Positions 32,601 to 39,889 of a stretch of 42,995 bases of DNA are shown here, piece after piece. The translations under genes were made by a program, and so were the position numbers. The DNA lies in assembly GCA_034423015.1 (NCBI GenBank), contig DAOUJG010000058.1, positions 1-42,995 of the forward strand. The letters run 5' to 3'. Numbering within the stretch: the first letter of the stretch is position 1; each line of letters opens with the position of its first letter. The notes beneath the pieces were generated by a model that had not been told where the DNA came from, made no database searches, and worked only from the letters and a program-made list of their open reading frames with translations. Source of the stretch: JAGWBJ01 sp034423015. Lineage in GTDB: Bacteria > Chloroflexota > Dehalococcoidia > Lucifugimonadales > JAGWBF01.

Positions 32601-33017
32601 CCACGTTCCCTTGTACAGGCTCCGGCCCAATCCGGCCCACCGGGGGATGTACTGGGTCCTGAGGCTCGCGGCCACCTCGGGGCTGGCCTTGAAGTAGGAG
32701 CAGGCCAGGGCGGGGGAGTCCTGGGCCAGGTAGGTCCCGCACCGGGCCCACTGCATGAAGGATAGGAAGGGCAGGAACTTGGCCACTTCGGGGCCGGCGC
32801 GCAGGTACTCCACCGCCGCCTCCCAGGACCGGGCCGTCTGGCTGGCGATGGTCACGCCCTCCACGGCCCAGGCCTGCACCTCCTCCTCCTTGAAGGCCAG
32901 GGTCATGGCCTCCCTGGCTATCCTGTACTCCTCCATCACCGAGGCGGGGAGCTTGGCCAGGTCGGCCTCTATCTCCGCCAGGGTCGCAGGCCGGGCGTCT
33001 CCGGGGCCGGTACTCAA
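29694..33017 (-). CDS. NorD/CbbO-like von Willebrand factor A domain protein
   Basis: 1107 residues from TTG at 33017. That codon overlaps the Nudix gene stop (TTGA) and has GGGGG upstream, so the two are coupled. The C-terminal VWA domain starts near residue 880 with the MIDAS motif DMSAS, followed by FLISDGRPQDRG and the NorD-type end DTHMALVEAKRKDV...PERLPTIYRMLTT. Residues 20-400 are helical repeats resembling the N-terminus of large NorD proteins, and 630-780 is an acidic Gln/Glu-rich linker. NorD/CbbO proteins work with NorQ/CbbQ AAA+ ATPases to insert metal into or activate a client enzyme. The partner is two genes upstream (33673-34560). No NO-reductase or RuBisCO gene is near, so the client is unknown. 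Confidence 0.85.
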   Translation of the reverse strand: MSTGPGDARPATLAEIEADLAKLPASVMEEYRIAREAMTLAFKEEEVQAWAVEGVTIASQTARSWEAAVEYLRAGPEVAKFLPFLSFMQWARCGTYLAQDSPALACSYFKASPEVAASLRTQYIPRWAGLGRSLYKGTWKSSTLASRFFDVSPQLIRSLPFWDVEVFAALVEALSTKSYDVASECLVLGRNVLPQMGREREAFLSMGRALAEGSWREVKACLEVSGRVLPQIEESQRSRFLRLAERLTKGGQRETASFLLEGSQSLTQVNNQSQRYILDLCETLLAITPQAVPHFLKSLNTVLNRVTLNQLDVWFQEGVRLLKDNPDGGLAYFKVESNTSEQLLETLSSSQELDRVKGVMRLYCRMLSGSSIEIMSSAELANKGIGWVSESAASTEGSKVYLPPVVDRYPSKGENFGWFKVVSTHQVAHLEFESFGFNFELPSLLFDDLRPAMEKESVAGAVQRLQEALGPVVEQTEDDAASAERGFVTDMGRFFNMFDDRKLALDVFTILEDGRLDYRVKAEYAGIVRSYRQVQGDALAERPAIDEMPLLQCMVELLVRLSLEQLKAVPVPKKHVKTARVLAKIFKRLLHVEATVEDTAEATIRVYKILSELPNEPQSPEEFEPQDFDNQEEFSEEEFQELMQQLQQDKQGSQEEGDDQEGEEEDYESPEQVDFRGDFKPELVQLLNRLRMEPSQDVDGESQPITKEMLEELLKDNPELDLDPEAAELQDAMGMFAQNIMKEAGVPPPSSQPGQGHGPMVHEDEQGGALEAKEPRSQVYDEWDFRADDYKPKWCIVREKNVDEGDINFYNDTVRNFASLSSDIRRQFELVVPESFRKVKRVIDGEDLDLDAAIEATIDRKRGTTPSEKIWWRRNKLERDVAVVFLLDMSASTAEAIDEGRPTVDDHDAPDDPVEYMMWLRSRREGLVRRHYKRIIDLEKESTALLMQALETIGDTYGIYGFSGYGRENVEFYVIKDIDESFHDKIKRRIDKVTPMHATRMGPALRHATSKLETQEAKTKILFLISDGRPQDRGYSREGVEKEYAVHDTHMALVEAKRKDVTPFCLTVDKAGHDYLKTMCGDMSYEVLDNIWTLPERLPTIYRMLTT

Positions 33018-33670
33018 TTCGCTACCCCCTTCTTCGCCGTGTCCCCGGGAAACAGGTCGAGAAACTGCTCTACTATCTGTGCCGTGGCCCCGAATATCAT
33101 GTGGTCCCCGAAGGTGTAGCAGTACCGCCTCTCGGTCGCGCCGTTCATCCACCGCACCTCCTGTCGCCGGTTGTCCGGGTCCAGCAAGCCCTGGACCGGC
33201 ACCTCCAGGACCTCGGCTATCTCGAGGGAGCTGGGCTCGAAGGGGTACGGGTAGGGAATCGTCCCGACGTACACCCGGACGCCGAACCGGCTCCTGGTCG
33301 CGATGTCGTCCAGCTCTCCCAGGACGGTCACGTCGGCGGGGTCTATTCCCATCTCCTCGCTGGTCTCTCGGAGGGCCGTGTCACGGAAGTCCAGGTCCTC
33401 GGGGTCCCGGGCGCCGCCCGGGAAGGATATCTCACCCTTGTGGTGCTCCACGTCCTGGGTGCGCTTGTGCAGGAGGATGCAGTACTCGCCCTCCTTGCGG
33501 TAGAGGAGGACCATGACGGCGGCGGGCATGAGAGACTCGTCGTCCACCGACCTCTTCTCACGCCCCGACAGGACTTGCCTTACAGCTTCGATGGTGGGGT
33601 CCGTCGTATCATCCATTGCGGGAGACGGCATGGCGGGAGACGGCAAGGGCCGGGGGGCCGCCCCGTGCAT
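33014..33670 (-). CDS. Nudix hydrolase, CoA-pyrophosphatase-like
   Basis: 218 residues. The Nudix helix is clear: FPGGARDPEDLDFRDTALRE, then TSEEMGI, the arrangement seen in CoA/acyl-CoA diphosphatases (NudL, Nudt7/8 group). The preceding KRTQDVEHHKGEIS matches the CoA-box region of that group. It would cleave CoA or a related nucleotide diphosphate in a Mg-dependent way. The ATG at 33670 lies two bases after the AAA+ gene stop; the later ATGs at 33631 and 33616 lack a Shine-Dalgarno. The first 18 residues are a Pro/Ala/Met repeat. Two genes upstream is coaE, the last step of CoA synthesis. Confidence 0.88.
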   Translation of the reverse strand: MHGAAPRPLPSPAMPSPAMDDTTDPTIEAVRQVLSGREKRSVDDESLMPAAVMVLLYRKEGEYCILLHKRTQDVEHHKGEISFPGGARDPEDLDFRDTALRETSEEMGIDPADVTVLGELDDIATRSRFGVRVYVGTIPYPYPFEPSSLEIAEVLEVPVQGLLDPDNRRQEVRWMNGATERRYCYTFGDHMIFGATAQIVEQFLDLFPGDTAKKGVAN

Positions 33671-33672
33671 CC

Positions 33673-34560
33673 CTACTCGAATATCGAGGAAACGACCTCT
33701 TCCACACTCCTGTGGATCTCCTCGTCATCGGTCAACGCCCACACTATGGCCACGTGGGCCGCCCTTCTGGGGGCCACTCCCTGGGCGATGAGCTTCCCGG
33801 CGTATATCAGGAGCCTCGTGCTGGCCCCCTCCTTCACGCCGTGCTCCTTCAGGTTCCGGACCTTCTCCCCCAGCTTGGCCAGCCGCTCGGCGTCCTCCTT
33901 GCTGCACGAGCTCTCGCGCTGGACGATCTCAGCCTCCACGTCCCTTGGCGGAGGGCCGAACTCCAGGGCGATGAACCGCTGGCGCGTGCTGTGCTTCAGG
34001 TCCTTCAAGGCGCTCTGGTAGCCGGGGTTGTAGGAGATCACCAGGAGGAACCGCTCGCTGGCCTCCAGCAACTCGCCCTTCTTGTCCATGGGAAGGATGC
34101 GCCGGTGGTCCGTAAGGGGATGTATGAGTACGGTGGTGTCTTTCCTGGCCTCCACCACCTCGTCCAGGTAGCAGATGCCGCCGGACTTCACCGCCTTCGT
34201 CAGAGGGCCGTCCATCCACTTGGTGCCCTCGGCCTCCAGCAGGTACCTTCCCACCAGGTCGCTGGCCGTCAGGTCCTCGTGGCAGGCGATGGTCACCAGC
34301 GGTATGCTGCTCCCGTTGGAGGCCGCCTTGCTCCTCTTCTTGACCACCGTGAGGGGCCGTCCCAGCCTCCAGGCCATGTGCTCTATGAACCGGGTTTTGC
34401 CGCAGCCGGTGGGGCCCTTCAGCAGTACGGGCAACTGGGCGGCGTAGGCCGCCTCGAAGAGCTCCACCTCGTCCCCGACGGCCCGGTAGTAGGGCTCCTG
34501 CTGAATGGTGTACTCTTCGATGGCGAACTCTTTGAACGCGGTGCTGGTTCCACTTGCCAT
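33673..34560 (-). CDS. NorQ/CbbQ-type MoxR AAA+ ATPase
   Basis: 295 residues. Walker A GPTGCGKT at 49-56, the NorQ signature ACHEDLTASDLVGRYLLE at about 92-109, Walker B CYLDE at 130-134, and sensor-1 Asn in VISYNPGYQ. The C-terminal part (GASTRLLIYAGKLI) matches the CbbQ C-terminal region. There is a small Lys/Ser-rich insert (VVKKRSKAASNGSS) before the A-C-H-E-D motif that is not usual. Hexamers of this family remodel client enzymes together with a VWA partner, here the NorD-like protein. The ATG follows the coaE stop by two bases. Confidence 0.92.
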   Translation of the reverse strand: MASGTSTAFKEFAIEEYTIQQEPYYRAVGDEVELFEAAYAAQLPVLLKGPTGCGKTRFIEHMAWRLGRPLTVVKKRSKAASNGSSIPLVTIACHEDLTASDLVGRYLLEAEGTKWMDGPLTKAVKSGGICYLDEVVEARKDTTVLIHPLTDHRRILPMDKKGELLEASERFLLVISYNPGYQSALKDLKHSTRQRFIALEFGPPPRDVEAEIVQRESSCSKEDAERLAKLGEKVRNLKEHGVKEGASTRLLIYAGKLIAQGVAPRRAAHVAIVWALTDDEEIHRSVEEVVSSIFE

Positions 34561-34562
34561 GC

Positions 34563-35168
34563 CTAACCGACCTTTCCGCTTACCTTGCTTCGACACAGCG
34601 CCTCTACCTCGCGCCTCAACTCCTCCAGGCTCCCGGAGTTGTGCACCACCACTTGCGCGTGCCTTGACCTCTCTTCGAAGGGCATCTGCGCCTGGACGCG
34701 GCTCCGGACCTGTTCTTCCGTCAGCCCGTTTCTCCGCCTCAGCCGCTGTTCCACCTGCTCGCCCGTGGAATGGGTGACCCACACCTCGTCCACGAGGCCT
34801 TCCCACCCGGCCTCTATCAACAGGGCCGCCTCCAAGACCACCAGGTCCACTCCCTGCCCGCGGAGCGCCTCGATCCGCTCCCGGATGATGTCGGCCATCC
34901 TGGGATGCATGATAGCGTTGAGGGCGCTCATGGCCTGGGGGTCGTTGAAGACGATGGCGCCCAGCCGCTTCCGGTCTATCTCTCCGTTGGGGCCGAGCAC
35001 TCGCTCGCCGAAGGTGTCCACGACCTCGCGCCATATGGCGGTGTGGGGGGTGTACGCCTCGTGCCCCACACGATCGGCGTCTATGACCTCCGCGCCCAGC
35101 TCTCTCAGGATGCGGGAAACCTCGCTCTTTCCGGTGCCGATACCTCCCGTGAGGCCTATGACTAGCAT
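34563..35168 (-). CDS. coaE: Dephospho-CoA kinase
   Basis: Last step of coenzyme A synthesis (phosphorylation of the 3'-OH of dephospho-CoA). 201 residues, usual length. P-loop GGIGTGKS at 8-15, VIDADRVGHEAY at about 28-39, MHPRM near 86 and the LIEAGWEG segment. ATG at 35168 with AAAGGGAAG upstream. It is upstream of the NorQ/Nudix/NorD genes with very short gaps and 42 bp after the rimI-like gene. Confidence 0.96.
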   Translation of the reverse strand: MLVIGLTGGIGTGKSEVSRILRELGAEVIDADRVGHEAYTPHTAIWREVVDTFGERVLGPNGEIDRKRLGAIVFNDPQAMSALNAIMHPRMADIIRERIEALRGQGVDLVVLEAALLIEAGWEGLVDEVWVTHSTGEQVEQRLRRRNGLTEEQVRSRVQAQMPFEERSRHAQVVVHNSGSLEELRREVEALCRSKVSGKVG

Positions 35169-35210
35169 ATCTTCCCTTTGGGCTGGGAGGTTCCAGACAT
35201 TCTACCAACC

Positions 35211-35909
35211 CTAGTTAGGCGGGTCAACCGCGGCCCCCTCGCCCTCGCCCAGGTGTATGGTGACCTCGCCATACCGCTCCATATAGCACTCCTTGAGCCG
35301 CCGGAACCTGGCCTGGTACTGCTCCGTCTTGATGGGGCTCGTCGTCATTATCGTGGCGTCTTCCCGGTTGTCGGTGTAGTACGCCTTTCGAACGCCCACC
35401 TTCTCGAAGCCGTACTTCAGGTACAGGGACTGGGCAACGTGGTTGGAGACGCGGGCCTCCAGGCTGACTACCGATGAGCCCCTGGCCATGGCCAACTCCA
35501 GGCAGCCTATGATGAGCAGCTCGCCCACGCCCTTTCCCCTCCACGACTCGGAAACGGCCACGGCGGTTATGTGGGCCTCGTCGGCCATGAACCACAGGCC
35601 CAGAAACCCCACGATGGACTCCGCCTCCGGTCCCGCGGCGGGATCTGGGACCCCGTTGTTCAGCCGGGCCTTGAGACCCTCCAGCACGCGGCCCAGCAGC
35701 CCGTCCGGCGTCGGGGCCGGGACGGCCTCCCGGTCATGGTTGGCCTCCGGGAGGTAGCTGGTGTCCATCGCCACCAGGTACTTCGCCCGGCGGTTCTCCA
35801 GCTCTCGCTTGAAGGGAGTGGCGGGCCAGAGGGTGGGGAAGGCCTGTCTCTCGATCTGTGAGACCCGGCTTATGTCCTCGCGCCTCAGCGGGCGGATATG
35901 AACGTCCAT
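35211..35909 (-). CDS. rimI: GNAT N-acetyltransferase, RimI-like, with an internal insertion
   Basis: Probably acetylates the N-terminus of S18 or other proteins. From the ATG at 35909 it has 232 residues against about 150 in RimI. The N-terminus IRPLRREDISRVSQIERQAF, the acetyl-CoA loop SWRGKGVGELLI and the C-terminal NHVAQSLYLKYGFEKVGVRK are typical. The extra length is mainly a roughly 45-residue insertion (from DTSYLPEANHDREAV) between beta 3 and beta 4. An in-frame ATG at 35942 lies inside a good extended -10 element, so I prefer 35909. First gene of the coaE-NorQ-Nudix-NorD run. Confidence 0.85.
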   Translation of the reverse strand: MDVHIRPLRREDISRVSQIERQAFPTLWPATPFKRELENRRAKYLVAMDTSYLPEANHDREAVPAPTPDGLLGRVLEGLKARLNNGVPDPAAGPEAESIVGFLGLWFMADEAHITAVAVSESWRGKGVGELLIIGCLELAMARGSSVVSLEARVSNHVAQSLYLKYGFEKVGVRKAYYTDNREDATIMTTSPIKTEQYQARFRRLKECYMERYGEVTIHLGEGEGAAVDPPN

Positions 35910-35940
35910 GGCAGCGCGACGCCTTGGGAGCGACCGATTC

Positions 35941-35949
35941 ATTCTATCA
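35941..35949 (-). promoter_or_regulatory. Extended -10 promoter element before rimI
   Basis: Minus strand TGATAGAAT: TG, one base, then TAGAAT (five of six consensus). No convincing -35 box. A start near 35934 would give a 25-base leader before the ATG at 35909 and excludes the ATG at 35942. Confidence 0.4.
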
Positions 35950-36169
35950 CAGCCCCCGGTTGCAACAGCACCCCGCCGTCACGGGACTCGACGGAAACAC
36001 GAGACCCGGGACCGGTGCCACGCCAGCCGGAACGCCGCCCCCTTCCCCGACGGGCCCCTTGTCCAGCGCAGAGGCCCCTTCCCCGGCAGAGAAGTATGTG
36101 CTAGTCTTCTCGTGCGACGGCGCACCGGCCGGACACACCCAACGACGGCACGGCAGGAGGGACAGAGAG

Positions 36170-36490
36170 TTGATCTACGACGTGCGTATCTACGACTTCA
36201 AACCTGGCACCGTGGACCAGTACATGGCCGCGGTCCGCGAGCTGGGGCTGCCCATCCGCGAGTCTCACGGCATCAGGCTCGCGGGATGGTACTACGGCGA
36301 GGTCGGCACCCTGAACCAGGTCATACACATATGGGAGTACGCCGACATGGCGGACTTCGAGAAGAAGTCCGAGGAGGTTCGCCAGGACCCGCGTTGGTTC
36401 GGCGAGTACGTGCCCAGGGTCCAGCCGCTGCTGGTTGCCCAGCGGAACCAGATCATGAACGGCCCGGACTTCTTCCCCAGGCCCTCCTAG
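36170..36490 (+). CDS. NIPSNAP family protein
   Basis: 106 residues, the usual size of this ferredoxin-like alpha/beta-barrel family. Signatures: YDVRIYDFKPGTVDQYMAAV at the start, LGLPIRESHG, GWYYGEVGTLNQVIHIWEY and the ending NQIMNGPDFFP. The start is TTG at 36170, with AGGAGGG 8 bases upstream; the frame stays open further up but without family similarity. Function of bacterial NIPSNAPs is mostly unknown; they often sit among catabolic genes, as here. The 227 bp before it (35943-36169) hold no other gene I can support. Confidence 0.9.
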   Translation: MIYDVRIYDFKPGTVDQYMAAVRELGLPIRESHGIRLAGWYYGEVGTLNQVIHIWEYADMADFEKKSEEVRQDPRWFGEYVPRVQPLLVAQRNQIMNGPDFFPRPS

Positions 36491-36524
36491 ACGGGCCGTC
36501 CCCGGGGAGCGGCCCGGCCCGTCT
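36489..36524. terminator. Bidirectional terminator-like hairpin
   Basis: AGACGGGCCG (36489-36498) and CGGCCCGTCT (36515-36524) form a perfect 10-bp stem; the 16-base loop contains TCCCCGGGGA, a second small palindrome. It fills the gap between the convergent NIPSNAP and FAH-family genes. No T-run. Confidence 0.55.
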
Positions 36525-36532
36525 CCCCGTGT

Positions 36533-37288
36533 CTAGCTCTCCGCCACCACCGGGTTCGACAGGACGCCGATGCCCTCGATGTCTATCTCCACTGTGTCCC
36601 CGGCCTGGAGGTGTGCGGGCTCTCCCGGCGTGCCCGTGAAGATCATGTCCCCTGCCTCCAGGGTCATGCGCCGGGACGTCCATTCGATGATGGTGGGTAT
36701 GTCGAATATCAGGTAGGAGGTGCTCTCGGCCTGCACCTCCTTGCCGTTGACCCGCGCCCGGAGCACCACGTTGCTTGGGTCCAGCTCGTCGCTGATGTAG
36801 GGCCCCACCGGCGAGAAGGTGTCCGACGACTTGGCCCGCCACCACTGGCCGTCGCCCCGCTGCCACTCCCGCCCGCTCACGTCGTTGCCGCAGGTGTACC
36901 CCAGGATGTACCGGGCCGCCTCCGCCTTGGACACGTTCCGGCAACGGCTCTTGATTACGATGACCAGCTCCGCCTCCTCGTCCAGGGTCTCTATGTCGTT
37001 GGGTCGGACGATGGCGTCCCCCGGTCCTATCATGGACGACGTGGTCTTGATGAATATAAGGGGCTGCTGGGGGGCCGGGCGGTCGTGGAGGTGGCTGGAG
37101 TAGTTGAGGCCCACCGCCAGCATCTTCGACGGCTGGGTCGGCGCCAGGAGCTTTACCTCCGAGACCGGATGCGTGTGGTCGGTAACCTGATACTCCTCGA
37201 ATGGCGTGGTGGTGATCTCCCTCAGGGTATCGCCGTCCACCACCCCGTAGCTCACCTGGCCGTGGGCCAGGTACCGCGCGAACTTCAT
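36533..37288 (-). CDS. Fumarylacetoacetate hydrolase (FAH) family protein
   Basis: 251 residues. FAH-fold signatures: LAVGLNYSSHLHD, FIKTTSSMIGPGDAIVRP, the acidic metal ligands in TLDEEAELVIVI (E105, E107) and D136 in GYTCGNDVSGREWQ, then KSSDTFSPVGPYI and GDMIFTGTPGE. Family members hydrolyse or decarboxylate C-C bonds of 2-keto or 1,3-diketo acids from aromatic degradation; the exact substrate is not evident. ATG at 37288 with AAAGGAG seven bases upstream. Driven by the promoter at 37334-37362. Confidence 0.94.
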   Translation of the reverse strand: MKFARYLAHGQVSYGVVDGDTLREITTTPFEEYQVTDHTHPVSEVKLLAPTQPSKMLAVGLNYSSHLHDRPAPQQPLIFIKTTSSMIGPGDAIVRPNDIETLDEEAELVIVIKSRCRNVSKAEAARYILGYTCGNDVSGREWQRGDGQWWRAKSSDTFSPVGPYISDELDPSNVVLRARVNGKEVQAESTSYLIFDIPTIIEWTSRRMTLEAGDMIFTGTPGEPAHLQAGDTVEIDIEGIGVLSNPVVAES

Positions 37289-37333
37289 CGTGTGCTCCTT
37301 TCCAGGTGTCCTCCGACAGTCATCCCGGCGCGT

Positions 37334-37362
37334 ATATTACTCCAACGGCATCCGGGCGTCAA
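37334..37362 (-). promoter_or_regulatory. Sigma70-like promoter of the FAH-family gene
   Basis: Minus strand TTGACG (37362-37357), 17-bp spacer, TAATAT (37339-37334). Predicted start near 37327 gives a leader of about 40 bases. The divergent quinone-oxidoreductase gene shares this 168-bp region. Confidence 0.6.
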
Positions 37363-37456
37363 AGCCGGGCCGCCGGGGCCCGTGGGCATGTGTGGTAGGA
37401 TGTACCGGGTCAACCATAGCCGCACCCGCCGCGGTGCCATAGAGGAGACAAGCTGG

Positions 37457-38434
37457 ATGAAGGCAGCCGTCATTCACGAGCTGGGGACCGAGGAGGTGTT
37501 CCACTACGAGGACGTGGAGGACCCGCAGCCGGGGCCGCGGCAGGTCCTCGTGCGGATCAAGGCCGCCTCCATCAACCGGGGCGACCTGGGCCGCAGGGAG
37601 GGCTCCTACCGCGGCGTCACGGCCGCGGCCAAGCTGCCGCTGATCCTCGGCTGGGACGTTTCGGGCGTCATCGAGTCCGTCGGCGAGGAGGTGCGGGACC
37701 GCCGCGTGGGCCAGAGGGTGGTGGCCACCCTGGCTTCCGGAGGGTACGCCGAGCTGGCCGCCGTGAGCGCCCGCGGCACCGTGCCCTTTCCGGACACCCT
37801 CTCCTTCGAGGAGGCCGCCAGCGTACCCATCGTCTTCCTCACATCCTGGTTCGCCCTCCTCAAGGTGGCCGGCCTCCAGGAGGGCGAGACGGCCCTGGTC
37901 CATTCCGCCGGCAGCGGGGTCGGGATGGCCGGCATCCAGATCGCCAAATACGCCGGGGCGCGGGTGATCACCACCTCCAGCTCCGGGGACAAGCTGGACA
38001 GGGCCCGGGAGCTGGGCGCCGACGAGGCCGTCAACTACCGCCAGGAAGACGTGCTGGACCGGGTCATGGCCTTGACCGAGGGAGGCGGGGTGAACGTGGC
38101 GCTGGACGGCGTCGGCGGCGAGAATTTGGCCGCGAGCATCGCCTCTCTGGCCCCCCTGGGCAGGCTGGTCACCGTGGGCAACACCAGCGAGTCGCCCACC
38201 ACCATAGACTCGGGCCTGCTGTTCCAGAAGACCCTCACCGTCCACGGGTTTACCCTGGCGGGCCAGATGGTCCGCGGCGGGGTGATGCCCGAGCTGGCCC
38301 GCATCATGGACCTCTTCGGCGAGGGAAAGTTCAGGGCGATAGTCGACCGGGTGTTCCCGCTGCGGGAGGCCTCCGAGGCCCACCGCTACGTGTCCCAGGG
38401 CGGCCAGTTCGGGAAGGTGGTCCTGCGCCCCTAG
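37457..38434 (+). CDS. Quinone oxidoreductase-like medium-chain dehydrogenase (zeta-crystallin type)
   Basis: 325 residues from the ATG at 37457, preceded by GAGGAGA. The N-terminal GroES-like domain has VLVRIKAASINRGDLGRREG and ILGWDVSGVIESVGEEV and lacks the Zn-binding Cys/His of alcohol dehydrogenases. The Rossmann domain has LVHSAGSGVGMAGIQIAKYA (near 150) and ARELGADEAVNY; the tail is GQFGKVVLRP. It would reduce quinones or enones with NADPH. It is divergent from the FAH gene and convergent with the amidase. Confidence 0.92.
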   Translation: MKAAVIHELGTEEVFHYEDVEDPQPGPRQVLVRIKAASINRGDLGRREGSYRGVTAAAKLPLILGWDVSGVIESVGEEVRDRRVGQRVVATLASGGYAELAAVSARGTVPFPDTLSFEEAASVPIVFLTSWFALLKVAGLQEGETALVHSAGSGVGMAGIQIAKYAGARVITTSSSGDKLDRARELGADEAVNYRQEDVLDRVMALTEGGGVNVALDGVGGENLAASIASLAPLGRLVTVGNTSESPTTIDSGLLFQKTLTVHGFTLAGQMVRGGVMPELARIMDLFGEGKFRAIVDRVFPLREASEAHRYVSQGGQFGKVVLRP

Positions 38435-38448
38435 GGAGACCGTGCTCT

Positions 38449-39807
38449 CTACCAGGAGTCCGGCGGGGCCAGGCTTACGTCCAGCGCCTTCTCGCACCAG
38501 GCGGCGACGGCCAGCAGGTGGGCCTCGTCGAAAGGCGCCCCCTCGAGCTGTATGCCCAGGGGGAGGCCGTTGGCGCTCAGGCCCGACGGTAGACTGACCG
38601 TCGGCAGCCCTGACGAGGTCCAAGGGCGCTGGAAGGCCGGGTCGCCCGTCGTGGTCAGGTCCCTCGGGGCTTCGGCGGGCGTGCTGGGCGTGAGAAGGGC
38701 GTCGAACCCCCTGGCAACCTGGGCTATCTCCACGGCGAAGCGGCGGCGCATCCTCTGGGCCTGCATGTAGCGCACCGCCGGGACCATCATCCCCGTCTCG
38801 ATGCTGGCCCTCAGCTTGGGGCTGTAGTCGTCGGGCTGGCGGCGGAAGAACTCCTCATGGAAGGTGGCGCAGTCCACCGCCTGGATAATCCCGTGGGCCG
38901 CGTAGTTGGACATGAAGCTCTTCGGCAGGGCCGCCTCGGTAACCGTCGCCCCGGCCGCGGCCAGCTTCTCGGCCGCCGCCTCGGTGTTGCGGCGCACCTC
39001 GTCGTCGCAGTAGTCCAGGAAGAACTCCCGGAGGAGCCCGATCCGCGGCGGCCCGCCGAGGCTGCCCAGGGCGGCCCTGTAGTCAGGGACCGGCTCAGAC
39101 GAGGAGCCCGGGTCGTTGGGGTCGTGGCCCGCCATTGCCCCAAGCATTACGGCCGCGTCTTCCACCGTCCGGACCAGTATCCCGACGGTATCCACGGACC
39201 AGCTGACCGGGATTACCCCGTAGCGGCTGATCCTCCCGTAGGATGGCTTGAGGCCCACGATCCCGTTGTAGGAGGCGGGGCGGCACGTCGAGCCCCCCGT
39301 CTGGGAGCCCAGGGCCGCAGCCACCATCCTGGTCGACACGGCCACCGCCGAGCCGCTGGATGAGCCCCCCGGGGTGTGGGCCAGGTCCCAGGCGTTGCGG
39401 CTGGGCGATGGGTCCCCCGTGGCGAACTCCGTGGTCACGGCCTTTCCCAGCACCACGGCCCCGGCCTCCTTGAGTCTGGAGACGCAGGTGGCGTCATAGT
39501 CGGGGACGAAGTCGGCGTACACCTTCGACCCGGCGGTGGTCCTCATGCCGGCCGTGTAGAAGATGTCCTTCAGCCCCACGGGGACGCCGTGCAGCGGGCC
39601 GCGGGGGCCCTTCTCGCGGAGCTCCCGGTCCCGCTGGCGGGCCTCCTCCAGCAGCTCCTCCCGGTCGATGGTGACCCAGGCCTGCAGGGTCGGCTCCATC
39701 GGGTCGATGCGGGCCAGCAGCGCCCGGCACAGGTCCACCGAGGACACCTCGCCGTCGCGTATGCGGTCGGCCGCCTGGGCGGCGGTCAGGTCGTGCAGCT
39801 CGGCCAT
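38449..39807 (-). CDS. Amidase-signature family enzyme
   Basis: 452 residues. The Ser-cisSer-Lys catalytic set is intact: K80 in GVPVGLKD, the cis-Ser in GGSSSGS (147-153) and nucleophile S173 in QTGGSTCRPAS. The ending SGLPTVSLPSG...GLPLGIQLEG is typical. It hydrolyses an amide or allophanate/hydantoin-type substrate; a GatA role is unlikely because gatB and gatC are not adjacent. ATG at 39807 with CAGGAGG upstream. The 82 bp before it hold a GGGCCC-based dyad. A small protein gene lies just upstream, as in other amidase loci. Confidence 0.94.
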   Translation of the reverse strand: MAELHDLTAAQAADRIRDGEVSSVDLCRALLARIDPMEPTLQAWVTIDREELLEEARQRDRELREKGPRGPLHGVPVGLKDIFYTAGMRTTAGSKVYADFVPDYDATCVSRLKEAGAVVLGKAVTTEFATGDPSPSRNAWDLAHTPGGSSSGSAVAVSTRMVAAALGSQTGGSTCRPASYNGIVGLKPSYGRISRYGVIPVSWSVDTVGILVRTVEDAAVMLGAMAGHDPNDPGSSSEPVPDYRAALGSLGGPPRIGLLREFFLDYCDDEVRRNTEAAAEKLAAAGATVTEAALPKSFMSNYAAHGIIQAVDCATFHEEFFRRQPDDYSPKLRASIETGMMVPAVRYMQAQRMRRRFAVEIAQVARGFDALLTPSTPAEAPRDLTTTGDPAFQRPWTSSGLPTVSLPSGLSANGLPLGIQLEGAPFDEAHLLAVAAWCEKALDVSLAPPDSW

Positions 39808-39889
39808 GATGCGCCTCCTGGGCCCCTCTTTGGGCCCTCCTGGGGGGAATGTCCTGGGCGGGTCGAAGGGTCGTTGAGACCAGCCGCCG

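Noticed and set aside
33018..33152. Extended start for the NorD-like protein
   Set aside because: It would lie inside the Nudix gene; TTG at 33017 has a Shine-Dalgarno and overlaps the Nudix stop.
37391..37401. Extended -10 (TGGTAGGAT) before the quinone oxidoreductase
   Set aside because: No -35 box and only four of six matches; not better than chance in this sequence.
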